DNA of 64,000 bases from Paenimyroides baculatum (lineage in GTDB: Bacteria > Bacteroidota > Bacteroidia > Flavobacteriales > Flavobacteriaceae): NCBI RefSeq assembly GCF_008629655.1, contig NZ_VWSG01000001.1, positions 448,709 to 512,708 of the forward strand. Reading direction: 5' to 3'. A program made the translations under genes and the position numbers. Below the pieces are notes generated by a model. That model was not told the origin of the DNA, did not search any database, and was given only the letters and a program-made list of their open reading frames with translations. This document shows positions 54,113 to 63,861 of the stretch, in pieces. How positions within the stretch are numbered: position 1 is the first letter of the stretch; every line of letters begins with the position of its first letter.

Positions 54113-55732
54113 TTAACCTCTTGCTTTTTTCTTGCTGTTAGATTTAGTGTTACCTACTTTTGTCATTGCATTTCTAAATCCAACGAAGTCAGATGCAGAA
54201 TATTGATCAATAAATCTACGTGTTGCAGGATCTAACCAATAAGCTCTGTCTTTCCAAGACCCCCCCTTAATAACACGTGAATTGTTGTTAATTAAACTTG
54301 TTCTTGCAGCATCATCTAATGTGTATGTTAAATTACCTTGAGCGTCATAAACAGCTTGGTCTTGAGGTGAATTGTACATTGTACCTTTTTGACCAACTTT
54401 TTCAAATGTATCACCATCTTTATAAGCTATACTGTTATCACCTTGGAAATTTCTTCTTTGGAAGGTGTCTTCAGTTCCAACTCCTTCTTTTTGAACTTCA
54501 CCAGGTAATGCACGTGGGCGTAGTTTTCCGTTTGGTAATGTGTCGTATTCAATATTTGCACTTACAACCTGTACCGTTCCGTCTGGACCAATAACACTTT
54601 TGTTGTAAACGTTTCCACGGAAATAGTTCATATCGTTAACTTCAGAAGAAATTGCCGGACGGTAAACGTCTGCAACCCATTCAGCAACGTTTCCTGCCAT
54701 ATCATATAATCCCCAATCATTTGAAGGGAATGATTTTACAGCAGTAGTAATTTCACCAGCATCTGTAGACCATCCTGCGATACCGCCGTAATCTCCACGA
54801 CCTTGCTTAAAGTTAGCTAAATAATCTCCTTTTGATTTACGTGAGTTTGTACGAACATCGTCAGATCCCCAAGGATATTTGTTTCTACCTTGTTGATTGT
54901 TGTAAACACGGTCTGATTTTCTTACGCTAGCTGCATATTCCCATTCAGCTTCTGTTGGTAAACGGAATTCAGCAGAAATAATACCATATTCCATTTTTGC
55001 ATAAACACCGTTTTGACCGTCTTTGGCACGATTCTTAACACCTTTAAAAACAATACTGTCATTACCTGCATAAGCTTTACTAGGTGCCTTTAAATAAGTA
55101 TCGGTAGAAAATGTTTGTTCTCCGTATGCTTTATCTGTTTTAGCGTTTTTGGCAATGTAACCCGCACGCTCTAAATTTAATTCGTTCACACGGTCCGTTC
55201 TCCATTTAGAGAAGTCGTTAGCCTGAACCCATGAAACACCAACTACAGGATAGCTTTGGTAGGCAGGGTGGCGTAAATACGTGTTTGTTAAAGTTTCTGT
55301 GAACCCTAACTGATTGCGCCATACTAAAGTATCTGGTAACGCAGAAGAATATATCTGACGGTATCTTGCTTCAGTTGGTGGGTAAACCGCTTTGGTCCAT
55401 GAAAGATATTCTGTGTACATAAGGTTTGTTACCTCTGTTTCGTCCATAAAAAACGATTGTACATATTGTTGTGTAGCGCCGTTGTTCCACTCGCCCATAA
55501 CGTCATCTTGTACGCGTCCCATTGTAAATGTACCCCCTTCAATAGCAACCATTCCATAAGGAACTTCGGTGCCATCGTATGACGTGTTATATTGGAAACC
55601 ACCTTTTTTGTCGTTTATTTTCCAGCCGGTTGCCGAAGACGAAGTAGCGTTACTGTTTCCACAACTTGTAAGTCCAATTGACGCTGCCATTACAGCTATC
55701 AATTGTAGTGTCATAATTTTATTAATCTTCAT
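54113..55732 (-). CDS. gldJ: Gliding motility lipoprotein GldJ
   Basis: 539 residues from ATG 55732, where the lipoprotein signal ending in LTSC (Cys24) begins; the ten extra codons upstream are not used. GldJ is an outer-membrane-associated lipoprotein with a formylglycine-generating-enzyme-like (SUMF1) fold, required with GldK for the gliding motor and T9SS of Flavobacteria. VAIEGGTFTMGR near residue 60, GVSWVQANDFSKWR and EFRLPTEAEWEYAA are the fold signatures; the domain closes with VIKGGSWKDRAYWLDPATRR. Divergent from porU. No gldK-L-M-N cluster in the window. Confidence 0.96.
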   Translation of the reverse strand: MKINKIMTLQLIAVMAASIGLTSCGNSNATSSSATGWKINDKKGGFQYNTSYDGTEVPYGMVAIEGGTFTMGRVQDDVMGEWNNGATQQYVQSFFMDETEVTNLMYTEYLSWTKAVYPPTEARYRQIYSSALPDTLVWRNQLGFTETLTNTYLRHPAYQSYPVVGVSWVQANDFSKWRTDRVNELNLERAGYIAKNAKTDKAYGEQTFSTDTYLKAPSKAYAGNDSIVFKGVKNRAKDGQNGVYAKMEYGIISAEFRLPTEAEWEYAASVRKSDRVYNNQQGRNKYPWGSDDVRTNSRKSKGDYLANFKQGRGDYGGIAGWSTDAGEITTAVKSFPSNDWGLYDMAGNVAEWVADVYRPAISSEVNDMNYFRGNVYNKSVIGPDGTVQVVSANIEYDTLPNGKLRPRALPGEVQKEGVGTEDTFQRRNFQGDNSIAYKDGDTFEKVGQKGTMYNSPQDQAVYDAQGNLTYTLDDAARTSLINNNSRVIKGGSWKDRAYWLDPATRRFIDQYSASDFVGFRNAMTKVGNTKSNSKKKARG

Positions 55733-55921
55733 TGTTAAAGTAGGTAATAAATTTCGTTGCAATATAATAATTAGCTTTTGATTAACAATATTAAAATCAA
55801 AAATATTTAAAAAAAACTTAAAAAATGAAAAATATTAAAGTCTTCCTATACGTTGTACTTATAAATGTAATATTTTAATTATTTTTATCAAATTATTAAT
55901 AGATGTTTATTTTCTATATAA

Positions 55922-58900
55922 ATGAAAAGACTGTTACCTGTTTTTGCTTTCTTGGGTTTTTATACCGTAAATGCCCAAACTAAAGATGTTCAATTACAAT
56001 GGACCGAGCAAACTATTACTATAAGTAGTGAAGAAAGCTTTTTTGTACCGAGTTTTCAACAAGAGTATTTTAGATATAATTCAAGCGAAAAAATCGTTCG
56101 TGCAAGTGCCTATATAAATAATGTGCAAGGAGATCAGGTGCGAATTGTTTCACAAAACCTGCAGGCTATTGATATTTCAAAGTACAAAGATATCAATCCT
56201 AAAAACATTCCGGCTACTATAAACCCAACCGTACGTATTTACACAACAAAAGGTGTGCGATCTGCAATTGTAGATTTCAACCCAATTGTTAAAACAGGAA
56301 GCGGATACAGTAAAGTAACCAATATTGTGTTCGAAATTTTAGGAGGAAAAAGCAATCAAGCAAAAGGTACCGATTTTAGTGTTCAAAATTCTGTTCTTGC
56401 TCAAGGAAACTGGTATAAGTTCAAGGTGAACGAAACAGGAGTTTATAGGTTAGATCGAAACTTCTTTGCTAAATTAGGTATTCCAAACGATGTTGATCCA
56501 CGAACGATTAAGGTTTACGGATATGGTGGAGATATGTTGCCGCTTGCAAACAGTGAAAACCTGTATTTTGATCTTCCTGAAGTTGCCATTCAGTTTCAAG
56601 GTGAACAAGACGGTACTTTGAATGACGCAGATTATGCACTTTTTTATGCTGTTGGAACAAAAGGTTGGAGCGAAGAAAATGCTACCCATTTAAATTTGTA
56701 TAGTAACGATGCTTATTATTATGTTACGTATGGCGGAACAGTTGGTAAGCGTATGCAAACGTATATCGAGCCTGCTGGTGCGGCAACGGTTAACTATACA
56801 GATTATATTGCGCGATCTTACGATGAAAAAAACATTGAAAACGTTGTGCAGTTAAGTAGAAAAACGTTTGGTGAAAATTTCGGACAAAGTTTTAACAAGC
56901 AAGTTGTTTTACAAACCCCAATGTTAAATTCATCAAAACCGGCAAAAATAGGTGTGAATGTAGCTGCAATTTCGCAAAATCAATCATCTTTTAATATTGC
57001 TTTAAACAACCAGCAAATTGGTACACGAAGCGTGAATGGTAAATCAAGTAGTGTTTTAGGTGGTGAAGGTTATTTTTCGCACGAAATGAATTTGAACAGC
57101 GAAACCAATAACTTTACAATTAGCTTTAATAATAACGGAGTTCCATCTGCACGCGGATTTATAGATTTTATTGCTATTGATTACTACAAACATTTGGCAG
57201 GATACAACAAACAGTTTAAATTTAATTTTACGGATGCTGTTTCTCAAGTCGGTGTAGGATCTTTCCAAATAAACAGCGCGCAAAGCATTACGCAGGTTTG
57301 GGATGTTACCGATCGTTACAATGCAACTTTTAAACCAAATACAGCGGGTGCTATAAGCTTTAAAATGCCTTTGGGTGAATTAAGAGAGTATGTTGCGGTA
57401 GATCAAAATGATTTTTATACTCCTGCCGATGTTCCAAATTCTAAAGTTGTAAATCAAAATTTAAAAGGAACCATTTTATCAGGTGGAAATGTAGATTACA
57501 TTATTATCACAACAAATGAGTTGGTTTCAGCGGCAAATCGATTGGCAAATCTTCATAAAACACAAAGTAATTTAAATGTTAAAGTTGTTCCGTTAGACGC
57601 TATTTATAACGAGTTTTCGTCGGGTCAGCAAGATATTGCTGCTATTCGTAACTTTATACGTTATGTGTATTTTGCAGGAAACCAAACCCTGAAATATGTG
57701 AATTTAATGGGCGATGCTTCAACAAATTATTTTGAAACATCATCTAATCTGGTGCCGATTTTTCATTATTTGTATACAGATTTGTCTGCATCGTCATCGC
57801 AAAATTTTAATGATTGGAGCACTTTTGCAACAGATGATTTCTATGCATTGTTAGATGAAACCGAAGGAAATTTTCCAAGTCAGGATTATATAGGAATTGA
57901 TTTAAGTATAGGTAGAATGCCTGTTACTAATGTACAGGAAGCTAATGCTATGATTAATAAAATAGAGCAATACTTAAGTAAAGATAATTTCGGCAGATGG
58001 AAAAATGTTTACACAGCTCTTGCTGATGATGTTGATAGCGGAAGCGATGTAGGTTTACAAGTTGCATTAAATGAAATGGCAGACGAATTGGTAGCAAGTA
58101 AACCTTATTTTAATGTTAAAAAAGTTATTGCCGATTCGTATCAGCAACAAGTTGTAGCAGGTGGTCCAAGATATCCTAAAGCTAAAGAAGATTTTTTAAA
58201 CGGAATAAATAACGGAAGTTTAGTCGCTAGTTATTTAGGGCATGGCTCTGCAACTGGCTTGGGTGGAGAACGTTATTTTGAAATTCCTGATATTGAAAAA
58301 TTAACGAATACAGATAAATACCCATTGTTTGTAATTATGACTTGTGATTTTACACGTTTCGATGATCCTTCGCAGAAGTCAGGTGGTGAATTTCTGTATT
58401 TACGTGAAAAATCGGGTGCAATTGGTATTTTTGCAACAACCCGTAAAATAGGTATTAGCAATGCAGAAACGGCTACAAAAGTAGGCGCGAAATGGTTGTT
58501 CGATTATGACAATACGTTGCCTGATTTGTCAATGGCAGAGGCTTTAATGAACATGAAAAATGACAATGTTAGAGAGCAAGGTATGATCGCTTTTATTGGT
58601 GATCCAGCTTTAAAGTTGGCAATGCCAAAACCAAATATTGTTATTACACATGTTAACGAAGAGCCAATTGAGAATTTTACAAGCAGTTTACGTGCTTTGG
58701 ATCGAGTGAAGTTAAAAGGACAAGTTACAACAGAAGGTGGTCAGGTGATTTCGAATTTTAACGGAAATCTGGCTGTTCAAATGTTCGATAAAAATCAAGA
58801 AAAAACTACATTAATTAACGATGGTGTAGGTGATCCAATGACTTTTACTACCTTAGGAGAAACTGTGTTTCGTGGAAATGCATCAGTATCAAACGGAGTT

Positions 58901-59716
58901 TTCGAAATTGAATTTGTAGTTCCAAAAGATATTAAAATTGCAGTAGGTGAGGGGAAAGCAAGTTTTTACGCCGTGAAAGAAGCAAATGTTTTAGATGATT
59001 ATACAGGTGCAAATACTACCATTAAGATTGGTGGTGTAAACGAAAATGCTGCCGAAGACAATAAACCGCCGCAGATTAAACTGTTTATGAACGATGAAAC
59101 TTTTATTTCGGGTGGAATCACCAATAATGCACCATTGTTCTTAGCACATTTAGAAGATGAAAACGGAATGAACACAGCCAGCGGAATTGGTCATGATATG
59201 GTGGCGATTTTAGATGGCGATGAAAACAATCCTATTGTAATGAACGAGTTTTACGAAACCGAACCTAATAATTTTATGAAAGGTTTTATTAACTATCCGT
59301 TCAGTAATTTAAAAGAAGGTTTGCATACTATTACATTTAAAGGTTGGGATGTGTACAATAATTTGGCAACAGCCACGTTAGACTTTGTAGTGGCTGCTGA
59401 TTCAGGTTTGGTTTTAGACAGAGTTTTAAACTATCCTAACCCGTTTGTAGATTATACCGAGTTTTGGTTTCAACACAACCGCCCTAACGAAACATTACAG
59501 GCACAAGTTCAAATATTAACTGTTTCGGGTAAAATTGTAAAAACAATCAATCAAGCCATTGTTTCAGACGGAATTTTATCAAAAGATATTAAATGGGATG
59601 GGCGCGATGATTTTGGCGACAGAATTGGTAAGGGCGTGTATATCTATCGTTTAAAGGTAAAATCAACAGTTTCGGGTCAGCAGGCAGAGAAAATTGAAAA
59701 GTTAGTTATCTTATAG
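55922..59716 (+). CDS. porU: T9SS C-terminal signal peptidase PorU
   Basis: 1264 residues. A C25-type (gingipain-fold) peptidase that removes type A sorting domains at the outer-membrane surface and joins substrates to A-LPS in organisms that have it. Signal peptide (ending VNAQ), a beta-rich N-terminal region, and the peptidase domain with catalytic histidine in SYLGHGSATGLG and cysteine in IMTCDFTRFDDP (about 770-815). It ends in a C-terminal sorting-like domain (NYPNPFVDYTEFWF, GKGVYIYRLKV) as expected for PorU. Followed by porV after 57 bases; both divergent from gldJ. Confidence 0.96.
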   Translation: MKRLLPVFAFLGFYTVNAQTKDVQLQWTEQTITISSEESFFVPSFQQEYFRYNSSEKIVRASAYINNVQGDQVRIVSQNLQAIDISKYKDINPKNIPATINPTVRIYTTKGVRSAIVDFNPIVKTGSGYSKVTNIVFEILGGKSNQAKGTDFSVQNSVLAQGNWYKFKVNETGVYRLDRNFFAKLGIPNDVDPRTIKVYGYGGDMLPLANSENLYFDLPEVAIQFQGEQDGTLNDADYALFYAVGTKGWSEENATHLNLYSNDAYYYVTYGGTVGKRMQTYIEPAGAATVNYTDYIARSYDEKNIENVVQLSRKTFGENFGQSFNKQVVLQTPMLNSSKPAKIGVNVAAISQNQSSFNIALNNQQIGTRSVNGKSSSVLGGEGYFSHEMNLNSETNNFTISFNNNGVPSARGFIDFIAIDYYKHLAGYNKQFKFNFTDAVSQVGVGSFQINSAQSITQVWDVTDRYNATFKPNTAGAISFKMPLGELREYVAVDQNDFYTPADVPNSKVVNQNLKGTILSGGNVDYIIITTNELVSAANRLANLHKTQSNLNVKVVPLDAIYNEFSSGQQDIAAIRNFIRYVYFAGNQTLKYVNLMGDASTNYFETSSNLVPIFHYLYTDLSASSSQNFNDWSTFATDDFYALLDETEGNFPSQDYIGIDLSIGRMPVTNVQEANAMINKIEQYLSKDNFGRWKNVYTALADDVDSGSDVGLQVALNEMADELVASKPYFNVKKVIADSYQQQVVAGGPRYPKAKEDFLNGINNGSLVASYLGHGSATGLGGERYFEIPDIEKLTNTDKYPLFVIMTCDFTRFDDPSQKSGGEFLYLREKSGAIGIFATTRKIGISNAETATKVGAKWLFDYDNTLPDLSMAEALMNMKNDNVREQGMIAFIGDPALKLAMPKPNIVITHVNEEPIENFTSSLRALDRVKLKGQVTTEGGQVISNFNGNLAVQMFDKNQEKTTLINDGVGDPMTFTTLGETVFRGNASVSNGVFEIEFVVPKDIKIAVGEGKASFYAVKEANVLDDYTGANTTIKIGGVNENAAEDNKPPQIKLFMNDETFISGGITNNAPLFLAHLEDENGMNTASGIGHDMVAILDGDENNPIVMNEFYETEPNNFMKGFINYPFSNLKEGLHTITFKGWDVYNNLATATLDFVVAADSGLVLDRVLNYPNPFVDYTEFWFQHNRPNETLQAQVQILTVSGKIVKTINQAIVSDGILSKDIKWDGRDDFGDRIGKGVYIYRLKVKSTVSGQQAEKIEKLVIL

Positions 59717-59745
59717 TTTAATAAATCTATTTAAAAACTAATTTT

Positions 59746-59753
59746 TATATTTG
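59746..59753 (+). promoter_or_regulatory. -7 element TATATTTG upstream of porV
   Basis: TATATTTG fits TAnnTTTG; 20 bases to the porV ATG, so porV can be transcribed apart from porU. Confidence 0.5.
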
Positions 59754-59773
59754 TTCAATATAATAAAATATAC

Positions 59774-60988
59774 ATGAGAAAAATTTCAATAGCAGTTGTT
59801 AGTTTGTTTGTAGTAAATTCATCATTTGCACAACAACAATTACCTGTTCCGGCAGGACATCCGCTAGAATATAATCCCGCAATAACAACAGGTGTTTCTT
59901 TTTTAACGATAACTCCAGATGCACGTTCAGGTGCATTAGGTGATATGGGAGTTGCAACTTCGGCTGATGCTTTTTCGCAATTTTACAATCCCGCGAAATA
60001 TGCTTTTGCAGAAAAACAACAAGGTTTTGCGTTATCGTATACTCCGTATATGTCAAAAATTGCCAGCGATATATCATTAATGGGTGTAAGTTATTATAAT
60101 CGTGTAAATGAACGTAGTGCAGTTGGTGCCAGTTTGCGTTATTTTACCTTGGGTGAAATTAACTTAACAGATAATCAAGGTCAGTTTCAAGGCGTTGAAA
60201 AACCAAATGAATTTTCTGTTGATGTTTCTTATACCATTAAATTTTCAGAAAATTTTGGTATGGCAGTTGCAGGTAGATATATCAGTTCTAACTTGAAATT
60301 ACGTGGAGACGGTGAAACAAGTGCAAGTACATTTGCTGTTGATGTGGCCGGTTTTTACGAAAGTGATCGTATCCAGATGAGTAATTCCGAAGGAAGATTA
60401 CGTGCCGGTTTCAACTTTCAAAATATGGGGCCTAAAATTAATTATACGGGTGATCTTCAAAGAGCAAGTAATATTCCAACTACTTTACGTTTAGGTTTGG
60501 GGTATGATTTTATATTGGATAATTACAACACGGTTACTGTTTACGGAGAAACAACCAAACTAATGGTTCCTTCTAATATCCAACCAACTTTTAAAGATTC
60601 AAACGGTAATGGTGAATTAGATGCAGAAGAACAGTCAACAGTTAATAATGGATTACAAGAATACCGCGATATAGGTTGGTTTTCTGGAATGTTTAAATCA
60701 TTTGGTGATGCACCAGGAGGTTTTGGTGAAGAAATGCGTGAGTTTACTTGGTCGTTAGGTGCGGAATACTGGTATCAAAACTCGTTTGCTTTCCGTTTAG
60801 GATATTTTAACGAAGCAGAAGATAAAGGGGCACGTAAATTTGCAACTTTAGGTGCTGGTTTTAAATACAACATTGTAAATATCGATGTTTCTTACTTGGT
60901 AGCAACTGGTAAAATTCAAAACCCATTAGAAAATACATTACGTTTTTCTTTAACCTTTAACTTTGGTAGAGATTATTTCAAAAACTAA
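59774..60988 (+). CDS. porV: T9SS outer-membrane protein PorV (LptO)
   Basis: 404 residues. FadL-type barrel of the T9SS that shuttles substrates between the translocon and the PorU attachment complex. Signal peptide (ending SSFAQ), PDARSGALGDMGVATSADAFSQFYNPAKYAF (about 48-78) is the conserved PorV start, and barrel strands continue to the end (LRFSLTFNFGRDYFKN). Terminator follows. Confidence 0.96.
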   Translation: MRKISIAVVSLFVVNSSFAQQQLPVPAGHPLEYNPAITTGVSFLTITPDARSGALGDMGVATSADAFSQFYNPAKYAFAEKQQGFALSYTPYMSKIASDISLMGVSYYNRVNERSAVGASLRYFTLGEINLTDNQGQFQGVEKPNEFSVDVSYTIKFSENFGMAVAGRYISSNLKLRGDGETSASTFAVDVAGFYESDRIQMSNSEGRLRAGFNFQNMGPKINYTGDLQRASNIPTTLRLGLGYDFILDNYNTVTVYGETTKLMVPSNIQPTFKDSNGNGELDAEEQSTVNNGLQEYRDIGWFSGMFKSFGDAPGGFGEEMREFTWSLGAEYWYQNSFAFRLGYFNEAEDKGARKFATLGAGFKYNIVNIDVSYLVATGKIQNPLENTLRFSLTFNFGRDYFKN

Positions 60989-61009
60989 TTTATAATCAAT
61001 TTTTTTATA

Positions 61010-61040
61010 AGTCCAAGCGTTTACGTTTGGACTTTTTTGT
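61010..61040 (+). terminator. Terminator of porV
   Basis: AAGTCCAAGCG / CGTTTGGACTT stem (one G-T) around TTTA, then a T-run. The cdd gene starts just after, so some read-through is likely. Confidence 0.75.
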
Positions 61041-61046
61041 CTGTTT

Positions 61047-61529
61047 ATGAAAGCAATCAATATACGAACAACATTGTATTCTTTTAATTCAATTAATGAT
61101 TTACCTGCCAATGTTCATGATTTAATGAATCAGGCAATCAAAATCCGATCAAAAGCCTATGCGCCTTATTCAAAATTTCAGGTTGGTGCAGCTGTATTAT
61201 TAAAAAGCGGAATTGTTGTTTTAGGATCAAATCAAGAAAATGCGGCGTATCCATCGGGGCTTTGTGCCGAACGAACAGCGGTTTTTGCAGCTGGAGCTAA
61301 TTATCCTAACGATGAAATTGTCTGTATTTGTATTTCGGCATCTTCAACCTTAAAAGATACATTAGAACCAATTCCACCATGTGGAGCTTGTAGACAATCG
61401 TTATTGGAATATGAAAACAGACAAAAAAACAATATTCCAATTTATTTTATGGGTAAATCGGGAGAGGTTGTTCAATCGCCATCAATCCAAAATTTATTAC
61501 CTTTTATTTTTAAAGAAGATAGTTTGTAA
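61047..61529 (+). CDS. cdd: Cytidine deaminase
   Basis: 160 residues. Turns cytidine and deoxycytidine to uridine forms in pyrimidine salvage. The short N-terminal extension is followed by APYSKFQVGAAVLL, the zinc-site CAERTAVFAAG (Cys and catalytic Glu) and PPCGACRQSLLEY with the two remaining zinc cysteines. In Flavobacteria the gene often follows porV, as here. Confidence 0.95.
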   Translation: MKAINIRTTLYSFNSINDLPANVHDLMNQAIKIRSKAYAPYSKFQVGAAVLLKSGIVVLGSNQENAAYPSGLCAERTAVFAAGANYPNDEIVCICISASSTLKDTLEPIPPCGACRQSLLEYENRQKNNIPIYFMGKSGEVVQSPSIQNLLPFIFKEDSL

Positions 61530-61551
61530 ACTTAAATTAAAAATCATTTCT

Positions 61552-61559
61552 TACTTTTG
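61552..61559 (+). promoter_or_regulatory. -7 element TACTTTTG of the UDP-glucose dehydrogenase gene
   Basis: TACTTTTG fits TAnnTTTG; 38 bases to the ATG at 61598. Confidence 0.55.
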
Positions 61560-61597
61560 ATTTTTAAAGCGGCATTTGTTGCGATATAAAATATTTT

Positions 61598-62989
61598 ATG
61601 ATAAAATCAATTTGTTGCATTGGTGCCGGATACGTTGGTGGTCCAACAATGGCAGTCATTGCATTAAAAAATCCACATATAAAAGTTACGGTTGTCGATG
61701 TAAATCAAGATCGAATCAACGCTTGGAATTCTCAAGATTTAGACTTTTTACCTATTTACGAGCCGGGTTTAGCTGATATTGTTGCGAAAACACGAAACGT
61801 GAATTTATTTTTCAGTACTAATGTTGATGAAGCGATTGATCAGTCCGATATGATTTTTATCTCGGTTAACACACCTACCAAAACTTACGGAATAGGTAAA
61901 GGAATGGCTGCTGATTTAAAGTATATCGAACTTTGTGCACGACAAATTGCCCGCGTTTCAACAACAGATAAAATTGTAGTCGAAAAATCTACTTTGCCCG
62001 TTCGTACCGCATCAACCATAAAAAGTATTTTAAAACAATCGCACAATAATGTAAAATTCGAGATTCTTTCAAATCCCGAATTTCTTGCCGAAGGCACTGC
62101 GATTACAGATCTTTTAAACCCAGATCGAGTTTTAATTGGCGGCGATTATCATACCGAAGGTGGCAAAAATGCCATTGTAGCTTTAACCGGTATTTATCTT
62201 AATTGGGTTACTGGCGATAAAATTATCACAACAAATATTTGGTCAAGCGAATTGTCTAAGCTTACTGCCAACGCATTTTTGGCACAGCGAATAGCCTCTG
62301 TTAACGCCATGTCGGCAATTTGCGAAGTAACCGAAGCAAATGTAGATGAGGTTGCTTATGCAATTGGAAAAGACACGCGTATCGGAGAAAAGTTCTTAAA
62401 AGCATCGGTAGGTTTTGGCGGATCTTGCTTTCAAAAAGATATTTTAAATCTGGTTTACATAGCAAAATCTTTCAGTTTAAACGAAGTTGCCGATTATTGG
62501 GAACAGGTAATTTTAATGAATAACTACCAAAAAAAGCGTTTTGCACAAAAGGTTGTTCAAAAAATGTTCAATACCGTTTCAGGAAAAAAAATTGTGCTAT
62601 TAGGTTGGGCATTTAAAAAAGATACAAACGATTCTCGTGAATCTGCCGCAATTGATATCGCTAATTATTTAATCGAAGAACAAGCCGAACTGCATATTTA
62701 TGATCCAAAAGTTACCGCACAGCAAATTTTTTCCGATTTAGAACGAATTACCGACGATAATTTACAACATTTGCAAGAAAAAGTACACATATATAATAGT
62801 ACAGATGCGATTTTTAACAACGCGCATGCCCTAATAATCCTAACCGAATGGGATGAATTCAAGGTATACAATTATAAATACATCAAAAACCAAATGTTAG
62901 AACCAGCTTTTATTTTCGATGGTCGAAACGTTTTAAACTCTGCCGAAATCCAGGAAATTGGTTTTCAATATTACGGCATAGGTAAGTAA
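61598..62989 (+). CDS. ugd: UDP-glucose 6-dehydrogenase
   Basis: 463 residues. Oxidises UDP-glucose to UDP-glucuronate with two NAD+, for capsule or exopolysaccharide precursors. Rossmann motif [11 protein letters not shown] (residues 6-16), [19 protein letters not shown], the catalytic loop [10 protein letters not shown] with its cysteine, and [13 protein letters not shown] in the C-terminal domain. The form resembles the longer eukaryote-like UGD. No other polysaccharide gene is adjacent. Confidence 0.95.
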   Translation: MIKSICCIGAGYVGGPTMAVIALKNPHIKVTVVDVNQDRINAWNSQDLDFLPIYEPGLADIVAKTRNVNLFFSTNVDEAIDQSDMIFISVNTPTKTYGIGKGMAADLKYIELCARQIARVSTTDKIVVEKSTLPVRTASTIKSILKQSHNNVKFEILSNPEFLAEGTAITDLLNPDRVLIGGDYHTEGGKNAIVALTGIYLNWVTGDKIITTNIWSSELSKLTANAFLAQRIASVNAMSAICEVTEANVDEVAYAIGKDTRIGEKFLKASVGFGGSCFQKDILNLVYIAKSFSLNEVADYWEQVILMNNYQKKRFAQKVVQKMFNTVSGKKIVLLGWAFKKDTNDSRESAAIDIANYLIEEQAELHIYDPKVTAQQIFSDLERITDDNLQHLQEKVHIYNSTDAIFNNAHALIILTEWDEFKVYNYKYIKNQMLEPAFIFDGRNVLNSAEIQEIGFQYYGIGK

Positions 62990-62996
62990 ATAACAT

Positions 62997-63029
62997 AATC
63001 CCGTTAGTTCACTAGCGGGATTTTTTTGT
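62997..63029 (+). terminator. Terminator of the UDP-glucose dehydrogenase gene
   Basis: AATCCCGTTAGT / ACTAGCGGGATT stem (one G-T) followed by seven T. Confidence 0.8.
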
Positions 63030-63216
63030 TTTTGGGCGTTCCCCTTACATTTAGTTTCAAAACAAAATCTGGAAAAATCATCATAGAAGCTAACATAAAA
63101 TTCGATTAAGTATTTGGTGGCGAACTATTCGCTCCAAGTCCTCGCTCTTCGTGCCTCCTCGCTGAGGGCTATCCGCTACTATCCCTAACGCAAGCCGTTA
63201 TATTCACGAATTTTGT

Positions 63217-63247
63217 CATGCCGAACTTGATTCGGCATCTCATTAAG
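63217..63247. repeat. Half copy of the 21690-21791 repeat
   Basis: TGTCATGCCGAACTTGATTCGG resembles the left end of the element at 21690, with the palindrome CCGAACTTGATTCGG conserved and the spacer bases changed. No matching right end is seen nearby. Confidence 0.65.
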
Positions 63248-63611
63248 CCTCGGTACACTATTTATGAAGTGTTTATAAATGAAATCCGTGTAAATCAATG
63301 AATCTGTGGTTAATGGTTTAAGGTTTCAAGTTATTTTGATACATCAATTGCCCTGAACTTTAGTTAGGGGGTTATTGTAAATTAAAGTTGGCTTTAGACA
63401 AATAGTAAAAAGAAATCAGCGTAAATCCGCGCAATCAGTGGTTAAATAAAAGAATAGCTGCGAGCTTCAGCCAAACATCCTGCACCAAGCATCCAACATT
63501 AAACGCAAATAAATCATCCGTGCATCTGTGGGAAAATACACTCTGTCAGCTTCTTACAAAAAAGAATAAAAAACTTTGCAGAATCATTTGGAAGATCGGA
63601 AAAAACAGTGC

Positions 63612-63619
63612 TATATTTG
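63612..63619 (+). promoter_or_regulatory. Promoter TATATTTG with repeated downstream box
   Basis: TATATTTG followed by CAACCGCTTTCAGAACAAGTAA. The phrase TTTGCAACCGCTTT recurs at 63866-63879 after a second promoter. A TTTG 21 bases upstream would be its -33 element. Likely one of several promoters for tRNA-Val. Confidence 0.5.
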
Positions 63620-63700
63620 CAACCGCTTTCAGAACAAGTAAAGCCACGTTCCTAGAAAAAAAAGTAAAAAATAAATTTGGATTAAATAGTAAAGATTTTG

Positions 63701-63708
63701 TATCTTTG
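63701..63708 (+). promoter_or_regulatory. -7 element TATCTTTG close to tRNA-Val
   Basis: TATCTTTG fits TAnnTTTG and ends 20 bases before the tRNA 5' end, giving a short 5' leader for RNase P removal. Confidence 0.5.
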
Positions 63709-63728
63709 CCATCCGTTCAAAAAAGAAA

Positions 63729-63803
63729 GGGCGATTAGCTCAGCTGGTTCAGAGCACCTCGTTTACACCGAGGGGGTCGGGGGTTCGAACCCCTCATCGC
63801 CCA
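63729..63803 (+). tRNA. tRNA-Val (anticodon UAC)
   Basis: 75 bases. Acceptor GGGCGAT pairs with ATCGCCC, D arm with AGCTCAGCTGGT, anticodon stem CCTCG/CGAGG with loop TTTACAC giving anticodon UAC, and a T arm GGGGGTTCGAACCCC. Discriminator A at 63803; CCA is not encoded. It reads GUA/GUG/GUU/GUC valine codons by wobble. Confidence 0.96.
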
Positions 63804-63861
63804 CAGAAAAAAAACTTTCAAAATAATTTAAAAAAAGTTTTGCTGGTTTAAAAAAGATTAC

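Larger units (their letters stand above)
62990..63728. repeat. Gene-free, repeat-rich region upstream of tRNA-Val
   Basis: About 740 bases without a credible gene. It holds a terminator, then GC-richer dispersed sequences: TTCGTGCCTCCTCGCTGAGG around 63150-63170, the TGTCATGCCGAACTTGATTC repeat at 63217-63247, and three relatives of the phrase 'AAATCnGyGTAAATC..nG..AATC.GTGGTTAA' near 63281-63312, 63410-63446 and 63507-63535. The right part holds tRNA/rRNA-type promoters. The open frame 63520-63738 overlaps the tRNA and is not a gene. Confidence 0.6.

Noticed and set aside
63217..63540. Possible CRISPR array from the spaced repeat phrases
   Set aside because: Copies are imperfect, irregularly spaced (about 60-130 bases) and lack cas genes nearby.
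63520..63738. 72-residue open frame before the tRNA
   Set aside because: Overlaps two stable-RNA promoters and runs into tRNA-Val; no protein-like features.
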